DNA of 64,000 nt. Origin: Bradyrhizobium quebecense. GTDB taxonomy: Bacteria > Pseudomonadota > Alphaproteobacteria > Rhizobiales > Xanthobacteraceae. The stretch spans positions 1,364,001 to 1,428,000 of the forward strand of contig NZ_CP088022.1 of assembly GCF_013373795.3 (NCBI RefSeq), in the 5' to 3' direction. The notes under the pieces are model-generated. The model had not been told where the DNA came from and did not search any database. It saw nothing but the letters and a program-made list of their open reading frames with translations. The position numbers and the translations under genes were made by a program. Of the stretch, positions 52,340 to 62,406 are shown one piece after another (within the stretch, counting starts at the first letter, position 1; the number at the start of each line of letters is the position of its first letter).

Positions 52340-54184
52340 CTACTCCGGCAGGATGCGCACGGCACCCTTCGCCGCGCTGCTTGCGAACGCCGCATAGGCC
52401 TTCAGCGCGGTCGAGACGGCGCGCTTGCGCGGCGCGGCCGGCTTCCACGCCGCATTGCCCTTGGCTTCCATCTCCGCGCGGCGGCGCTTGAGCTCGGCAT
52501 CGTCGACCTTGAGGTTGACTTTGCGGTTCGGGATGTCGAACTCGATGATGTCGCCTTCCTCGACGAGGCCGATCAGGCCGCCTTCGGCGGCTTCCGGCGA
52601 GACATGGCCAATCGACAGGCCGGACGATCCGCCGGAGAAGCGGCCGTCGGTGATCAGCGCGCAGGCCTTGCCGAGGCCCTTCGACTTCAGATAGCTGGTC
52701 GGATAGAGCATCTCCTGCATGCCCGGGCCGCCGCGCGGACCTTCATAGCGGATCAGCACGACATCGCCGGCCTTGACCTTGTTGCCGAGGATGGCTTCGA
52801 CCGAAGCATCCTGGCTCTCGAAGATGCGGGCCGGGCCCGAGAACTTCAGGATGCTCTGATCGACGCCGGCGGTCTTCACGATGCAGCCGTCCTCGGCGAG
52901 GTTGCCGAACAGCACCGCGAGACCGCCGTCCTTGGAATAGGCGTGCTCGGCGTTGCGGATGACGCCCTCGGCGCGATCGACATCGACGTCGTCGAAGCGG
53001 CGGTCCTGGCTGAAGGCTTCCTGGGTCGGCACGCCGCCCGGCGCGGCGCGGTAGAAGTTGCGCACCTTGTCGCTTGATGTCCGCACCACGTCCCAGCGGT
53101 TCAGCGCGTCGTCGAGCGTCGCGGCATGCACGGTCGGTCCGTCGGTCGTGAGCAGCCTGGCGCGGTCGAGTTCGCCGAGGATCGCCATGATGCCGCCGGC
53201 GTGATGCACGTCCTCCATGTGGACGTCCTGCACCGACGGCGCCACCTTGCACAGCACCGGGACCTTGCGCGACAGCCGGTCGATATCGGCCATCGTGAAC
53301 GGCACCTCGCCCTCGCGCGCGGCGGCGAGCAGATGCAGCACGGTGTTGGTGGAGCCGCCCATCGCGATGTCGAGCGTCATCGCGTTCTCGAACGACTTGA
53401 AGTTCGCGATGTTGCGCGGCAGCACCTTGGCGTCGTCCTGCTCATAGTAGCGGCGGGCGAGATCGACGATCAGATGGCCGGCCTCAACGAACAGGCTCTT
53501 ACGGTCGGCATGCGTCGCCAGCACCGAGCCGTTGCCGGGCAGCGCGAGGCCGAGCGCCTCGGTCAGGCAGTTCATCGAATTCGCGGTGAACATGCCGGAG
53601 CAGGAGCCGCAGGTCGGGCAGGCCGAGCGCTCGATCACCTCGACCTCTTCGTCCGACACGTTGGAGTCGGCGGCGGCCACCATCGCATCGATCAGGTCGA
53701 CCGCCCGCTTCTTGCCCTTGAGCAGGATCTTGCCGGATTCCATCGGGCCGCCCGAGACGAACACGGTCGGGATGTTGAGGCGCAGCGTCGCCATCAGCAT
53801 GCCGGGGGTGATCTTGTCGCAGTTGGAGATACAGACCATCGCGTCGGCGCAATGCGCGTTGACCATGTATTCGACGCTGTCGGCGATCAATTCGCGCGAG
53901 GGGAGGCTGTAGAGCATGCCGTCATGGCCCATCGCGATGCCGTCATCGACCGCAATGGTGTTGAATTCCTTGGCGACGCCGCCGGCCTTCTCGATCTCGC
54001 GCGCGACGAGCTGGCCGAGGTTCTGCAGATGCACATGCCCGGGTACGAACTGGGTGAAGGAGTTGACCACCGCGATGATCGGCTTGCCGAAATCCTCGTT
54101 CTTCATGCCGGTGGCGCGCCACAGGCCGCGAGCACCCGCCATGTTGCGGCCGTGGGTGGTTGTGCGGGAGCGATAGGCGGGCAT
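52340..54184 (-). CDS. ilvD: dihydroxy-acid dehydratase
   Basis: A 614-residue iron-sulfur dehydratase of valine/isoleucine biosynthesis. N-terminal [20 protein letters not shown], cluster cysteines in [14 protein letters not shown] and [20 protein letters not shown], the [11 protein letters not shown] block, [20 protein letters not shown] near the end, and [13 protein letters not shown]. Full length for the IlvD class. Monocistronic. Confidence 0.97.
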   Translation of the reverse strand: MPAYRSRTTTHGRNMAGARGLWRATGMKNEDFGKPIIAVVNSFTQFVPGHVHLQNLGQLVAREIEKAGGVAKEFNTIAVDDGIAMGHDGMLYSLPSRELIADSVEYMVNAHCADAMVCISNCDKITPGMLMATLRLNIPTVFVSGGPMESGKILLKGKKRAVDLIDAMVAAADSNVSDEEVEVIERSACPTCGSCSGMFTANSMNCLTEALGLALPGNGSVLATHADRKSLFVEAGHLIVDLARRYYEQDDAKVLPRNIANFKSFENAMTLDIAMGGSTNTVLHLLAAAREGEVPFTMADIDRLSRKVPVLCKVAPSVQDVHMEDVHHAGGIMAILGELDRARLLTTDGPTVHAATLDDALNRWDVVRTSSDKVRNFYRAAPGGVPTQEAFSQDRRFDDVDVDRAEGVIRNAEHAYSKDGGLAVLFGNLAEDGCIVKTAGVDQSILKFSGPARIFESQDASVEAILGNKVKAGDVVLIRYEGPRGGPGMQEMLYPTSYLKSKGLGKACALITDGRFSGGSSGLSIGHVSPEAAEGGLIGLVEEGDIIEFDIPNRKVNLKVDDAELKRRRAEMEAKGNAAWKPAAPRKRAVSTALKAYAAFASSAAKGAVRILPE

Positions 54185-54295
54185 CGTAAATCCTTCTCAA
54201 ATCCTTGGGCTACGGGCGCTTTTTAAGGGAGATGGCAGCCCTTATGCCCGCCCGTGGAGGCGGATTCAAGCGCGGAACCGCATGGCTGAACCCCG

Positions 54296-54345
54296 CTATT
54301 TGACCTCGATCCCGGCCTCCCGGGCGATCGCCTTCCACTCGCGGC
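54296..54345 (-). pseudogene. 3'-end relic of a TctC-type gene
   Basis: On the minus strand GREWKAIAREAGIEVK-stop, the usual ending of tricarboxylate-transporter binding proteins. No further homologous sequence is visible upstream. It lies in the 308-base gap between ilvD and the cyclase gene, which shows nothing else. Confidence 0.55.
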
Positions 54346-54492
54346 CCCAAGGCAGAAGTCTCGTAACCAGCAGTGGCTTTCGCGGGAGCAGCGGTGGGCT
54401 TCCCTCGCTGAAAGTCTCAACTTGCCCTTCGTCACTCCCCGCTTGATCCCCCCGCAACGCCAAGCCAAACTGTGTCGCGGGTTGAGGATCGA

Positions 54493-57400
54493 ATGCAGCG
54501 CATCGAAGAATGGCTTGAGAAGTTGGGCATGCCTGCCTACGCCCAGCGGTTTCTTGACAATCGCATCGATCTCACCGTCTTGGGGGATCTGAACGATCAA
54601 GACCTCAGGGAGCTCGGCGTCGTCCTTGGCGATCGCAAGAAGATGCTGCGTGCGATTCGCGAACTCCACGTCCCTGGGAGCCTCGTATCCCCTGCCGCCT
54701 CGCCGGAACCCATCGATGCCGCCGAGCGGCGCCAGTTGACCGTCATGTTCTGCGATCTCGTCGGCTCGACGGCGCTATCCACGCAGCTCGATCCGGAGGA
54801 CTTGCGGAAGATTATCGGCGCATACCACCGGACCTGCGCAGCAGTCGTCGAACAGAACGGCGGGTTCGTCGCAAAATATATGGGCGATGGCGTGCTGGTC
54901 TATTTCGGCTACCCACATGCCCACGAGCATGATGCCGAACACGCCGTGCAGGCCGCACTTGCCCTGGTTGACGCGGTCGCGAAACTCGACACGGCGGCGC
55001 CGGGTCGGTTGGAGGTGCGCGTCGGGATCGCAACGGGACTGGTCGTTGTTGGGGATATTGTCGGATCCGGAGAGTCGCAAGAGCGCGGGGTCGTCGGCGA
55101 AACTCCCAACCTAGCGGCGCGCCTGCAGGCGGTGGCCGGGCCCGGAATGGTAGTGATCGCCGACGCGACGCGGCGATTGGTCGGTGACCTGTTCCTGCTG
55201 ACCAGCCTCGGGGCACAACATCTCAAGGGCCTCGCCGGCCCGGTCCAGGCCTGGGCCGTCGACGGCAGGAATGCGATCGATGGCCGCTTCGAAGCGTTGC
55301 ATGGTCGCGGCCTGGGAGCCCTCATCGCACGTGAGTCCGAATGCGCGTCGCTGCAGCGGAGCTGGTCCAAGGCGAGGACAGGCCAGGGCCAAGTCGTTCT
55401 CGTTTCCGGTGAGGCGGGCATCGGTAAATCGCGGCTGGTAACGGCCATTCTGGAGCAGGTCGCCGCAGGCGCGCCAACACAGCTGCGCTACTACTGCTCT
55501 CCACAGCACACCAGCACTGAACTTTACCCGATCGTCAGGCAGACGGAGCGGCGCGCGAACTTCATGCGCGATGATGGTCTGGAGGCCAAGCTTGACAAGC
55601 TCGGCGCCATGCTTGGCTCCGCGTCCATCTTGCATAAGGCGCTGCTTGCCGACCTGCTTGAACTCGCCAATGACGGCCGCTATCCCGCCCATGACCTGAC
55701 GCCACCGCAGCGCCGTCAAAATACGCTCGAAGCCATTGTGACGGAAATCCAGAGTCTGGCGCGCTCCGGACCCGTCCTTATCGTTTTCGAGGACTTGCAC
55801 TGGATCGATCCGACCAGCCTTGAATTGCTTGGCCGGCTCGTTGACGCAATTGCCGCGCTTCCAGTGCTGCTGGTTGCAACATTTAGAACCGAATTCGTGC
55901 CGCCCTGGACCTCGCGATCTCACGTCGCGGCGATGACGATCGCACGGCTAAGTGCGCAGGAAACAGAGGCGATCATCAACGACGTGGTCGGAGAAAGGCT
56001 CCTTCCTGCGCATATCCGCAAGGAAATCGTCGATCGTGCCGATAGGGTACCGTTGTTTGTGCAAGAGATGACCAAAGCGGTGCTGGAGGCGGGCACGGAA
56101 GCAGGAATCGTCGGAGCGGTACCGGCCGCAGCGAGCTCGGTGCCAGCTACCCTGCACGCATCGCTAATGGCCCGGCTGGACCGGCTCGGTCCGGCCAAGG
56201 AAGTAGCGCAAATGGCGGCCGTGATCGGCCGCGAATTCAGCCATGCGTTGCTGGCCTCGATCGTGCCGTTGACCGATCCGGAGTTGAGCCATTCGCTTGC
56301 TCGTCTCGTCGGCGCGGGCTTGCTGTTTCGCCAGGGCGAGCCACCCGATGCAAACTACCTCTTCAACCACGCACTGGTTCAGGAAGCTGCCTATGGGACG
56401 CTGTTGCGCGAGAAGCGTCGCGCTCTTCATGCCACCCTTGCCCAGTCCATCGAACTTGATTTCGCAGAGCTGGCCGATAGCCGGCCGGAAGTACTGGCCC
56501 GGCATTGCACCGAAGCCGGCCTGTTCGACAAGGCCGCCTGGCTGTGGAGCAAGGCGGGGCGGCGCTCTCTTTCACGATCGGCATTGGTCGAAGCGGCGGA
56601 GCAACTCGCTCGCGCGCTGAGCTCGCTGGCTGCGTTGCCTGTGACCGCGGCGCTGCGCCGCGAACAGATCACGCTGCAAATCGAGCTCGCCAATGCTCTG
56701 ATCCACACCAAAGGCCACGCAGCCGCCGAGACAAGGGCGGCATTCGATCAGGCGCGCGCCTTGATGGAGCATGCGGAGAAGTTGGGAGAGACGACGGACG
56801 ATCCTCTGCTGCTGTTTGCTGTGCTCTATGGCTTCTGGGTTGCAAGTCGCATGTCATTCCGCGCCGATGTGACGCGAGAGCTCGCCGCGCAATTCCAGGC
56901 ACTCGCCAGCCAGCGGCAGGAAAAAACGCCCGTCATGATCGGGCATCTATTGATGGGAATTTCCCTGGTCCTCGCCGGGGACCTCGCCGTCGGCTCCGTC
57001 GAACTCGATCGCGCCGTTGCCCTGTATGATGGCGTCGAGCACCGCCCGCTCGCGATGCGATTTGGCCATGATGTTCTTGTGTCTGCGTTGTCATGGCGAG
57101 CCTTTTCGCAGTGGGCGCTTGGTCGCAGCGAGGCCGCGGCGGCTGACGCGGAACGCGCGCTCCGCGAAGCCCGCGAGTTCGGCCATGCCGCTACGTTGAT
57201 GTATGCGCTCTCTCACGTTTCGCTTACGTTGATCTACAGGGGTGAGCTCGCCGCGGCAGCCGGGCTCGCTGACGAGCTCATACGGCTGGCAGGCGACAAG
57301 GGATCCGTGTTCTGGAATTCCTATGGCGTCCTGTTGCGCGGCCGGGTGCTCTCACTCGAGGGACAGGACCACGCTGCCGCAGAGATGATTGAGGCAGGTA

Positions 57401-57744
57401 TTTCGGCGATGCGATCCACCGGAGCAACAGCGTACGCTCCTTGGTATCTCAGCATTCTGGGTGCGGCATTTGCGCGGATCGGACGGCTCGATGATGCACG
57501 GCGATGCACCGAAGACGCTTTGCTGAAAGTCAGGGAAAGCGGCGAGGCTTGGCAGGAGGCGGAAGCCCACCGCATAGCCGGAGAGGTGACGCTGGCCCTT
57601 GAACCGCCGAACGTCCCGCAAGCCAAAGCTCATTTTGAACGGTCACTCGCCGTTGCCCGACATCAGATGGCCAAACCCTTTGAGCCGGGGTCGATCGCAG
57701 GCTTGGAATCGCTCCGCGGGCGGCAAGGCCGCACACGGAGCTAG
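54493..57744 (+). CDS. SAM-domain class III adenylate/guanylate cyclase with AAA and TPR region
   Basis: A 1083-residue protein starting MQRIEEWLEKLGMPAYAQRF. SAM domain (about 1-60), class III cyclase domain (about 75-255) with metal-binding D88 (MFCDLVGSTALS) and D132 (AKYMGDGVLVYFGYP), AAA/STAND-type ATPase (Walker A VSGEAGIGKSRLV, K312; Walker B LIVFEDLHWIDPTSLELLGR), then a long helical TPR-like tail to the end. GAGG precedes ATG 54493; a GTG at 54472 is possible. It likely makes cAMP or cGMP in response to a signal sensed by the ATPase/TPR part. Confidence 0.88.
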   Translation: MQRIEEWLEKLGMPAYAQRFLDNRIDLTVLGDLNDQDLRELGVVLGDRKKMLRAIRELHVPGSLVSPAASPEPIDAAERRQLTVMFCDLVGSTALSTQLDPEDLRKIIGAYHRTCAAVVEQNGGFVAKYMGDGVLVYFGYPHAHEHDAEHAVQAALALVDAVAKLDTAAPGRLEVRVGIATGLVVVGDIVGSGESQERGVVGETPNLAARLQAVAGPGMVVIADATRRLVGDLFLLTSLGAQHLKGLAGPVQAWAVDGRNAIDGRFEALHGRGLGALIARESECASLQRSWSKARTGQGQVVLVSGEAGIGKSRLVTAILEQVAAGAPTQLRYYCSPQHTSTELYPIVRQTERRANFMRDDGLEAKLDKLGAMLGSASILHKALLADLLELANDGRYPAHDLTPPQRRQNTLEAIVTEIQSLARSGPVLIVFEDLHWIDPTSLELLGRLVDAIAALPVLLVATFRTEFVPPWTSRSHVAAMTIARLSAQETEAIINDVVGERLLPAHIRKEIVDRADRVPLFVQEMTKAVLEAGTEAGIVGAVPAAASSVPATLHASLMARLDRLGPAKEVAQMAAVIGREFSHALLASIVPLTDPELSHSLARLVGAGLLFRQGEPPDANYLFNHALVQEAAYGTLLREKRRALHATLAQSIELDFAELADSRPEVLARHCTEAGLFDKAAWLWSKAGRRSLSRSALVEAAEQLARALSSLAALPVTAALRREQITLQIELANALIHTKGHAAAETRAAFDQARALMEHAEKLGETTDDPLLLFAVLYGFWVASRMSFRADVTRELAAQFQALASQRQEKTPVMIGHLLMGISLVLAGDLAVGSVELDRAVALYDGVEHRPLAMRFGHDVLVSALSWRAFSQWALGRSEAAAADAERALREAREFGHAATLMYALSHVSLTLIYRGELAAAAGLADELIRLAGDKGSVFWNSYGVLLRGRVLSLEGQDHAAAEMIEAGISAMRSTGATAYAPWYLSILGAAFARIGRLDDARRCTEDALLKVRESGEAWQEAEAHRIAGEVTLALEPPNVPQAKAHFERSLAVARHQMAKPFEPGSIAGLESLRGRQGRTRS

Positions 57745-57836
57745 TCGCACCGTCAGAAGGGGGTGGTGCTGTTGGCTCTACCTGGACATCTGATGTGGTC
57801 CCCGGTATGCGCCGCTAACGGAGGCGCAGCGGTCTT

Positions 57837-57942
57837 AGAGCGTTTTCGAGCGAAGTGGACACCGGTTCGCGTGAAGAAAACGCGTCAAAACAAGAATCTA
57901 GAGCTTCGGTTCTGATTCAATCAGAACCGAAAATGCTCTAGG
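57837..57942. repeat. dispersed palindromic intergenic repeat
   Basis: GAGCGTTTTCGAGCGAAGTG, then CGCGTGAAGAAAACGCGTCA, then TTCGGTTCTGATT pairing with AATCAGAACCGAA (57905-57931). I recognise this AGCGTTTTCGAGCGAAGTGG unit as common between genes in Bradyrhizobium and Rhodopseudomonas. Confidence 0.65.
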
Positions 57943-57968
57943 CTGTGCGGGTTCATGAGTACCCGTGC

Positions 57969-58862
57969 TCAATCCTCGAACCTGAACCTGAAGGCCTCGC
58001 CATGTCGGACCACGCGGCCTGCGGTCGGGGCGGGGAAGTGCCCGGTCAGCAGATAGCTCGGCGTATCCGCCAATTCCTCCAGCAGCGTCACGCGGGTGGC
58101 GAGCGCCGCCGCGGGATCGACATCGGCGGCATTCGACAGCCACGGCTCCGCGCACTGGATCGGATGATGGATCACGTCGCCTGACATCACGGCATGGTCG
58201 CCACGGCCGTTGAGGTGGATCTGCATGTTGCCGGCGGTGTGGCCCGGCGCCGGCGCAAAGCGCAGGCCCGCGTCGCGGTCGTCGAACAGCAGGTGATCGG
58301 TCTCGACGAATTCGGCCTGTCCGGCCGCGACGACCGGCAGCACCGAATCCTCGAACGAGCCGTGATTGACCGGCGTCGGCGGGTTCGCCCGGTGCGCGGC
58401 CTCCCAGTGCCGAAACTCGGCGCGTCCCATCAGATAGCGTGCTTTCGGAAAGGTCGGCACCCAGCGCCCGTTGATCAGTCGCGTATTCCAGCCGACATGG
58501 TCGACATGCAGATGCGTGCACATCACGAAGTCGACCTGTTCGGGCCGCACACCGAGCGCGGCCATGTTTTCCAGATAGGGCTGGTTGAGATTGTTCCAGG
58601 CCGGCACGCGCGGACGTGGCTTGTGATTGCCGCAGCAGGTGTCGACGACAGCGGTCCAGCGCGGCGTCCGTACCAGATAGGAGTGGTGGCTCAGGATGAA
58701 GCGGCCGGTCTCCGGCTCGATATAGCGGTGATCGAGCCAGCTCCGGTTCGCGGCGATCACCTCGTCCGTGACATTGGCGAACAGCCATGTCTTGTCGAAG
58801 GCGAGCGAGGGGATTTCGACCAGCCGGTCGATCCGCATGCTGCCGATCGTGATCTGGCGCAT
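57969..58862 (-). CDS. metallo-beta-lactamase-fold hydrolase
   Basis: A 297-residue protein. The metal motif T-H-L-H-V-D-H-V is in FVMCTHLHVDHVGWNTRLIN; further ligands are the His in APGHTAGNMQIHLNG and the Asp/His in MSGDVIHHPIQCAEPW and LLTGHFP. Family members include lactonases and thioesterases. Downstream of the ABC binding-protein gene by 7 bases, same transcript. Confidence 0.85.
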   Translation of the reverse strand: MRQITIGSMRIDRLVEIPSLAFDKTWLFANVTDEVIAANRSWLDHRYIEPETGRFILSHHSYLVRTPRWTAVVDTCCGNHKPRPRVPAWNNLNQPYLENMAALGVRPEQVDFVMCTHLHVDHVGWNTRLINGRWVPTFPKARYLMGRAEFRHWEAAHRANPPTPVNHGSFEDSVLPVVAAGQAEFVETDHLLFDDRDAGLRFAPAPGHTAGNMQIHLNGRGDHAVMSGDVIHHPIQCAEPWLSNAADVDPAAALATRVTLLEELADTPSYLLTGHFPAPTAGRVVRHGEAFRFRFED

Positions 58863-58869
58863 GCGGTGC

Positions 58870-60081
58870 TCAGTTCTTGATGAGGTCGCCGAACGGCACC
58901 CAGCGCGTGCCGTCGTAGCGGATCAATTGCAGGCTGGTCATCGGTGTATACCGCTCCGGCGAGTTGCTGACCGCCGTGCCGTTGATCAGCATCGGCAGAT
59001 GCAGATTCCTGATGCTGGTCGCCTGCTTCATCACATTGGCGCGGGTAAGGTCGTTGCCGGCGGCCTTCAGCACCGCGGCCAGCGTCTGCGCGATGGTGTA
59101 GCCGTAGACATTGAGCCAGTCGCTCTTGTTGGCGTCGGGCAGATACCTGTCCATGAAGGCGACCCATTCCTTGTAGCCGGCGTCGTCCTTCAGCGCCGGG
59201 TCGGTCGAGTCCTTCAGGTACTGGCTCGAGATCACGCCGGTGGAATTGTCCTTTCCGGCGGGTTCGAGCACGCCGCTGATCGAGGCCGAGACATTGGAGA
59301 TGATGGTGGTCGGCTTCCACCCGATCTCGCCGATCTTGCGGATCGCCTGCGCCGCGAATTTCGGCGTCGCCGCGACCAGCACGACGTCGGCGCCGCTGCT
59401 CTTGAGCAGCAGGATCTGCGTATCGACGGTGGGGGCGGTGGTCTCGTAGGCCGCTCGCGCCACGATGGCTTCGGTGCTGCCGAGGCCTTCCTCCAGCGCT
59501 CTTAGATAGTCCTTGCCGAGGTCATCGTTCTGATAGAGCACACCGACCTTGGCGTTCGGGTGGCTCGCCTTGATGTATTTGGCGTAGGCGATCGCCTCGT
59601 CGCGATAGGTCGGCTGCCAGCCGACGGTCCACGGAAAATTCTTCGGATCGTCCCACTTCGCCGCACCCGAGCCGAGGAAGAGCTGCGGCACCTTCCTGTC
59701 GTTGAGATATTTGTGCACGGCGCTGTTGGTCGGCGTGCCGACCCCGCCGAAGATCAACAACACCTCGTCGCTCTCGACCAGGCGGCGCGTCTGCTCCACC
59801 GTTTTGGGCGGGCTGTAGGCGTCGTCGGCGATCATCATCTGGATGCGCCGGCCGTTGATGCCGCCCTCGTCATTCACCTTGCGGAAATAGGCCTCGGCCG
59901 ATTTCGCGATTTGCGCGAACGCCGAGACGGGGCCGGACAGCGGCGCTGTGGTTCCGATCTTGATCGTCTTGTCGTCGGCACCTGAGTCATATTTCGCGCT
60001 CTCGGCTCGGGCGGTACCGGCGGCGATCAGCGGCAGCAGCAAGAGGGCCGCGCGCAAATGAGAGCGGACGAGGCGCGCCAT
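58870..60081 (-). CDS. branched-chain-type ABC transporter substrate-binding protein
   Basis: A 403-residue periplasmic binding protein with signal peptide (SHLRAALLLLPLIAAGTARA). Livfamily blocks: IKIGTTAPLSGPVSAFAQIA, NDEGGINGRRIQMMIADDAY, LFLGSGAAKWDDPKNFPWTV, VGVLYQNDDLGKDYLRALEE, DVVLVAATPKFAAQAIRKIG. GGGGAGA precedes ATG 60081. No permease genes nearby. Divergent from a TetR gene; two palindromes lie between. Confidence 0.87.
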   Translation of the reverse strand: MARLVRSHLRAALLLLPLIAAGTARAESAKYDSGADDKTIKIGTTAPLSGPVSAFAQIAKSAEAYFRKVNDEGGINGRRIQMMIADDAYSPPKTVEQTRRLVESDEVLLIFGGVGTPTNSAVHKYLNDRKVPQLFLGSGAAKWDDPKNFPWTVGWQPTYRDEAIAYAKYIKASHPNAKVGVLYQNDDLGKDYLRALEEGLGSTEAIVARAAYETTAPTVDTQILLLKSSGADVVLVAATPKFAAQAIRKIGEIGWKPTTIISNVSASISGVLEPAGKDNSTGVISSQYLKDSTDPALKDDAGYKEWVAFMDRYLPDANKSDWLNVYGYTIAQTLAAVLKAAGNDLTRANVMKQATSIRNLHLPMLINGTAVSNSPERYTPMTSLQLIRYDGTRWVPFGDLIKN

Positions 60082-60178
60082 GACGGTATCTCCCCAAATT
60101 GCTCTCCGCCTCTTTAGGAGCGGAGTTGAAACGCGAATACTTCGCCCGCCGCTTGCGGGCCGGACCGCCGCCGTGCAG

Positions 60179-60226
60179 ACGAACGATCGTTCGTACGGTT
60201 GACTAGCGAACGATCGTTCGTTAGTC
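60179..60226. promoter_or_regulatory. two GAACGATCGTTC operators between ABC protein and TetR genes
   Basis: ACGAACGATCGTTCGT (60179-60194) is a perfect 16-bp palindrome. The second, GACTAGCGAACG-ATCGTTCGTTAGTC (60201-60226), shares the CGAACGATCGTTCG core and is palindromic over 26 bases with one unmatched pair. Both are placed to control the divergent genes; textbook layout of a TetR operator region. Confidence 0.75.
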
Positions 60227-60234
60227 AAGGCGTC

Positions 60235-60936
60235 ATGGCGGCTTCCACATCCAGCGCGGCCGACGCGGTCGTGACCTCCACCCGCGAGCGCATCCTCAGC
60301 GAGGCGCTCAGCCTGTTCGCGCAAAGCGGCTATGGCGGCGCGTCGATGCGCGAGCTCGCGCGCCGCGTCGGCATCCGCGAGAGCAGCCTCTACAATCATT
60401 TTCCGGGCAAGGCCGCGATCCTCGAAGCGATCGTCAGCGAGCACGGTCCGGCGAGTTCGGCCGACCGGCTCGAGGCGCCGCGCTACCGGCAGCTCGCGCA
60501 GCAGCCGGCGGCGTTCTGCCGCCAGTTCGCGCTCGACCTCGTCGAACAATGGTCGGATCCGCGCGAGCATCAGTTCCAGAAGGTCATCACCGCCGAACGC
60601 AACCGTGTGCCCGGCATCCGCGCCAAGTTCGCCGACCACTTCTATGCGCGCGAACAGAATCTGATGACGGACTACTTCCGCGGCTTTGCGCTCGCCGGAC
60701 TGATCACGACCACAGACCCGCGCGAGGCGGCGCGGCTGTTCGCCGCCGGCCTGATCTATGTCAGGCTCGAACATTATGTGATGGGCGCGCAGGCCTCGCC
60801 GCGACCGAAGGTGATCGAGGCGATCGACCGCTATCTCGCGTTCTTCCTGTCGCTGATTGCGGCAAAGGACGCAGACATCTTGGACAAGAAGCAACGAAAA
60901 AAGGGAGAGACGCGTGGCAAGGCTGCCTCTGATTGA
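60235..60936 (+). CDS. TetR-family regulator
   Basis: A 233-residue protein starting MAASTSSAADAVVTSTRERI. Helix-turn-helix FAQSGYGGASMRELARRVGI, RESSLYNHFPGKAAILEAIV. Probably represses itself and the divergent ABC binding protein through the GAACGATCGTTC sites. It overlaps the next gene by 23 bases, so it forms an operon with the CMD and SDR genes. Confidence 0.87.
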   Translation: MAASTSSAADAVVTSTRERILSEALSLFAQSGYGGASMRELARRVGIRESSLYNHFPGKAAILEAIVSEHGPASSADRLEAPRYRQLAQQPAAFCRQFALDLVEQWSDPREHQFQKVITAERNRVPGIRAKFADHFYAREQNLMTDYFRGFALAGLITTTDPREAARLFAAGLIYVRLEHYVMGAQASPRPKVIEAIDRYLAFFLSLIAAKDADILDKKQRKKGETRGKAASD

Positions 60937-61471
60937 TCCGGATACCACGAGCGGCGACATCCGCGCGGCGTTCGACCGCATGCCGGTCAAGCTCAACATC
61001 TTCCGCATGATGGCCCATGCGGAGGCCAATGCGATGCCCCTGATGCGGCTCGGCAATTCGATCCTGCACAAGCAGAAGCTGTCGGCGGTCAACCGCGAGC
61101 TCCTGATCCTGCAGGCCGCGCAGCTCGAGGGCGGCGCCTACGAGTGGCGGCAGCATGTGCCGATCGCGCTCGGCGTCGGCGTCACCCAGGCGCAGATCGA
61201 TGCCGTCGAGCGCGGCGGGTACGACGATGCCGCGCTCAATGCGGCCGAGCGGGCGCTGCTCGGCTTCGGCCGCGAGGTGGTCGAGAAGGTCCGCGTCGGC
61301 GAGGCGGCTTTCGCCGGGATGCGCAAGCATTTCAGCGATCAGGAGATCGTCGAGGCGATCGTCACGCTCGGCTTCTACATGATGATGGCGCGGCTGACGG
61401 AGACGACCGAGACCGATCTCGATCCGGCCGCCGGCATGGCCGTCTATGAGGGCGGCAAGAAGCGGGGTTGA
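60914..61471 (+). CDS. carboxymuconolactone decarboxylase-family protein
   Basis: A 185-residue protein, GTG start at 60914 behind GGGAGAG. CMD-fold blocks: KLNIFRMMAHAEANAMPLMR, VNRELLILQAAQLEGGAYEW and RQHVPIALGVG, IVEAIVTLGFYMMMARL. The C-x-x-C of AhpD-type peroxidase members is replaced by Y-x-W-x-x-H, as in decarboxylase-like members. Co-transcribed with TetR and SDR. Substrate unknown. Confidence 0.83.
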   Translation: MARLPLIDPDTTSGDIRAAFDRMPVKLNIFRMMAHAEANAMPLMRLGNSILHKQKLSAVNRELLILQAAQLEGGAYEWRQHVPIALGVGVTQAQIDAVERGGYDDAALNAAERALLGFGREVVEKVRVGEAAFAGMRKHFSDQEIVEAIVTLGFYMMMARLTETTETDLDPAAGMAVYEGGKKRG

Positions 61472-61475
61472 TGGG

Positions 61476-62339
61476 ATGTCGGAGACTTCGCAAGAGGCCA
61501 AGCAAGACACGAAGCCGGAGCGCTATGTCCGTCCGCTGAGCGCGGAGTCCTCGGGTGCCGCGCCGGGCAGGGGACGCCTGAACGGCCGCCGCATCCTGGT
61601 GGTCGGCGGCGGCCAGCGCGTGTTCGATGCCGCGACCGATCCGATCGGCAATGGCCGCGCCATGAGCCTGCTGTTCGCGCGCGAAGGCGCCCATGTCGCG
61701 GTCGCCGACCTCAACCGCGCCTCCGCCGAGGCTACGGTCGCGCGCATCGCGGCTGACGGCGGTCGCGCTTTCGCGATCGCTGCCGACGTCACCAGCGAGG
61801 CCGATGTCATCAGGATGATCGACGAGGCTCACCACGCGATGGGCGGGCTCGACGGCATGGTGCTCAACATCGGCACCTTCGGCAAGACCGGGCTCGACAA
61901 TGTCAGCGCGGAGGAATGGAACAGGATCTACGACGTCAATGTCCGCGGCCCGATGCTGTGCTGCCGCGCCGCCTTGCCGAAGTTCGCCGATGGCGGCTCG
62001 ATCGTCTTCATCTCCTCGATCGCGGCGCTGAAGGCGGGATCACAGATGGCGGTCTATGATTCTTCCAAAGCGGCGCTCGGCGGCCTGATGCGCAACATCG
62101 CGCATACCGGCGCGCGGCGCGGCATCCGCGCCAACCTGGTCTATCCCGGCTTGGTCGACACCCCGAACGGCCGCGAGGCCGGTGCGGGACGGCCGTCGCG
62201 CGGCAAGGGGCAGGTTCCGTTCGGCCGCCAGGCGACGGCGTGGGAGATCGCCTATGCGGTGCTGTTCTTCATGTCGGATGAGAGCGTCTACGTCACCGCG
62301 CAGACGCTCGCGGTGGATAGCGGCCTGAGCGGACTGTGA
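61476..62339 (+). CDS. short-chain dehydrogenase/reductase
   Basis: A 287-residue protein with an extra N-terminal stretch of about 40 residues. Cofactor loop RRILVVGGGQRVFDAATDPI, unusual for its long insertion after GGG; then VADLNRASAEATVARIAADG, NIGTFGKTGLDNVSAEEWNR, and the catalytic Ser (FISSIAALKAGS) and Y-x-x-x-K (AVYDSSKAALGG). NAD-type by the Asp after strand 2. Third gene of the TetR-CMD-SDR operon. Confidence 0.85.
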   Translation: MSETSQEAKQDTKPERYVRPLSAESSGAAPGRGRLNGRRILVVGGGQRVFDAATDPIGNGRAMSLLFAREGAHVAVADLNRASAEATVARIAADGGRAFAIAADVTSEADVIRMIDEAHHAMGGLDGMVLNIGTFGKTGLDNVSAEEWNRIYDVNVRGPMLCCRAALPKFADGGSIVFISSIAALKAGSQMAVYDSSKAALGGLMRNIAHTGARRGIRANLVYPGLVDTPNGREAGAGRPSRGKGQVPFGRQATAWEIAYAVLFFMSDESVYVTAQTLAVDSGLSGL

Positions 62340-62406
62340 GCGAGGCGCCGCTCCGGCGGCTGTCGCAAGCCAGACCGCGGCCCTCGGCGTGGCCGGAATG
62401 ATCCGG

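Noticed and set aside
53126..54226. Open frame of 366 codons opposite ilvD
   Set aside because: Shadow of ilvD, rich in His/Arg/Asp repeats.
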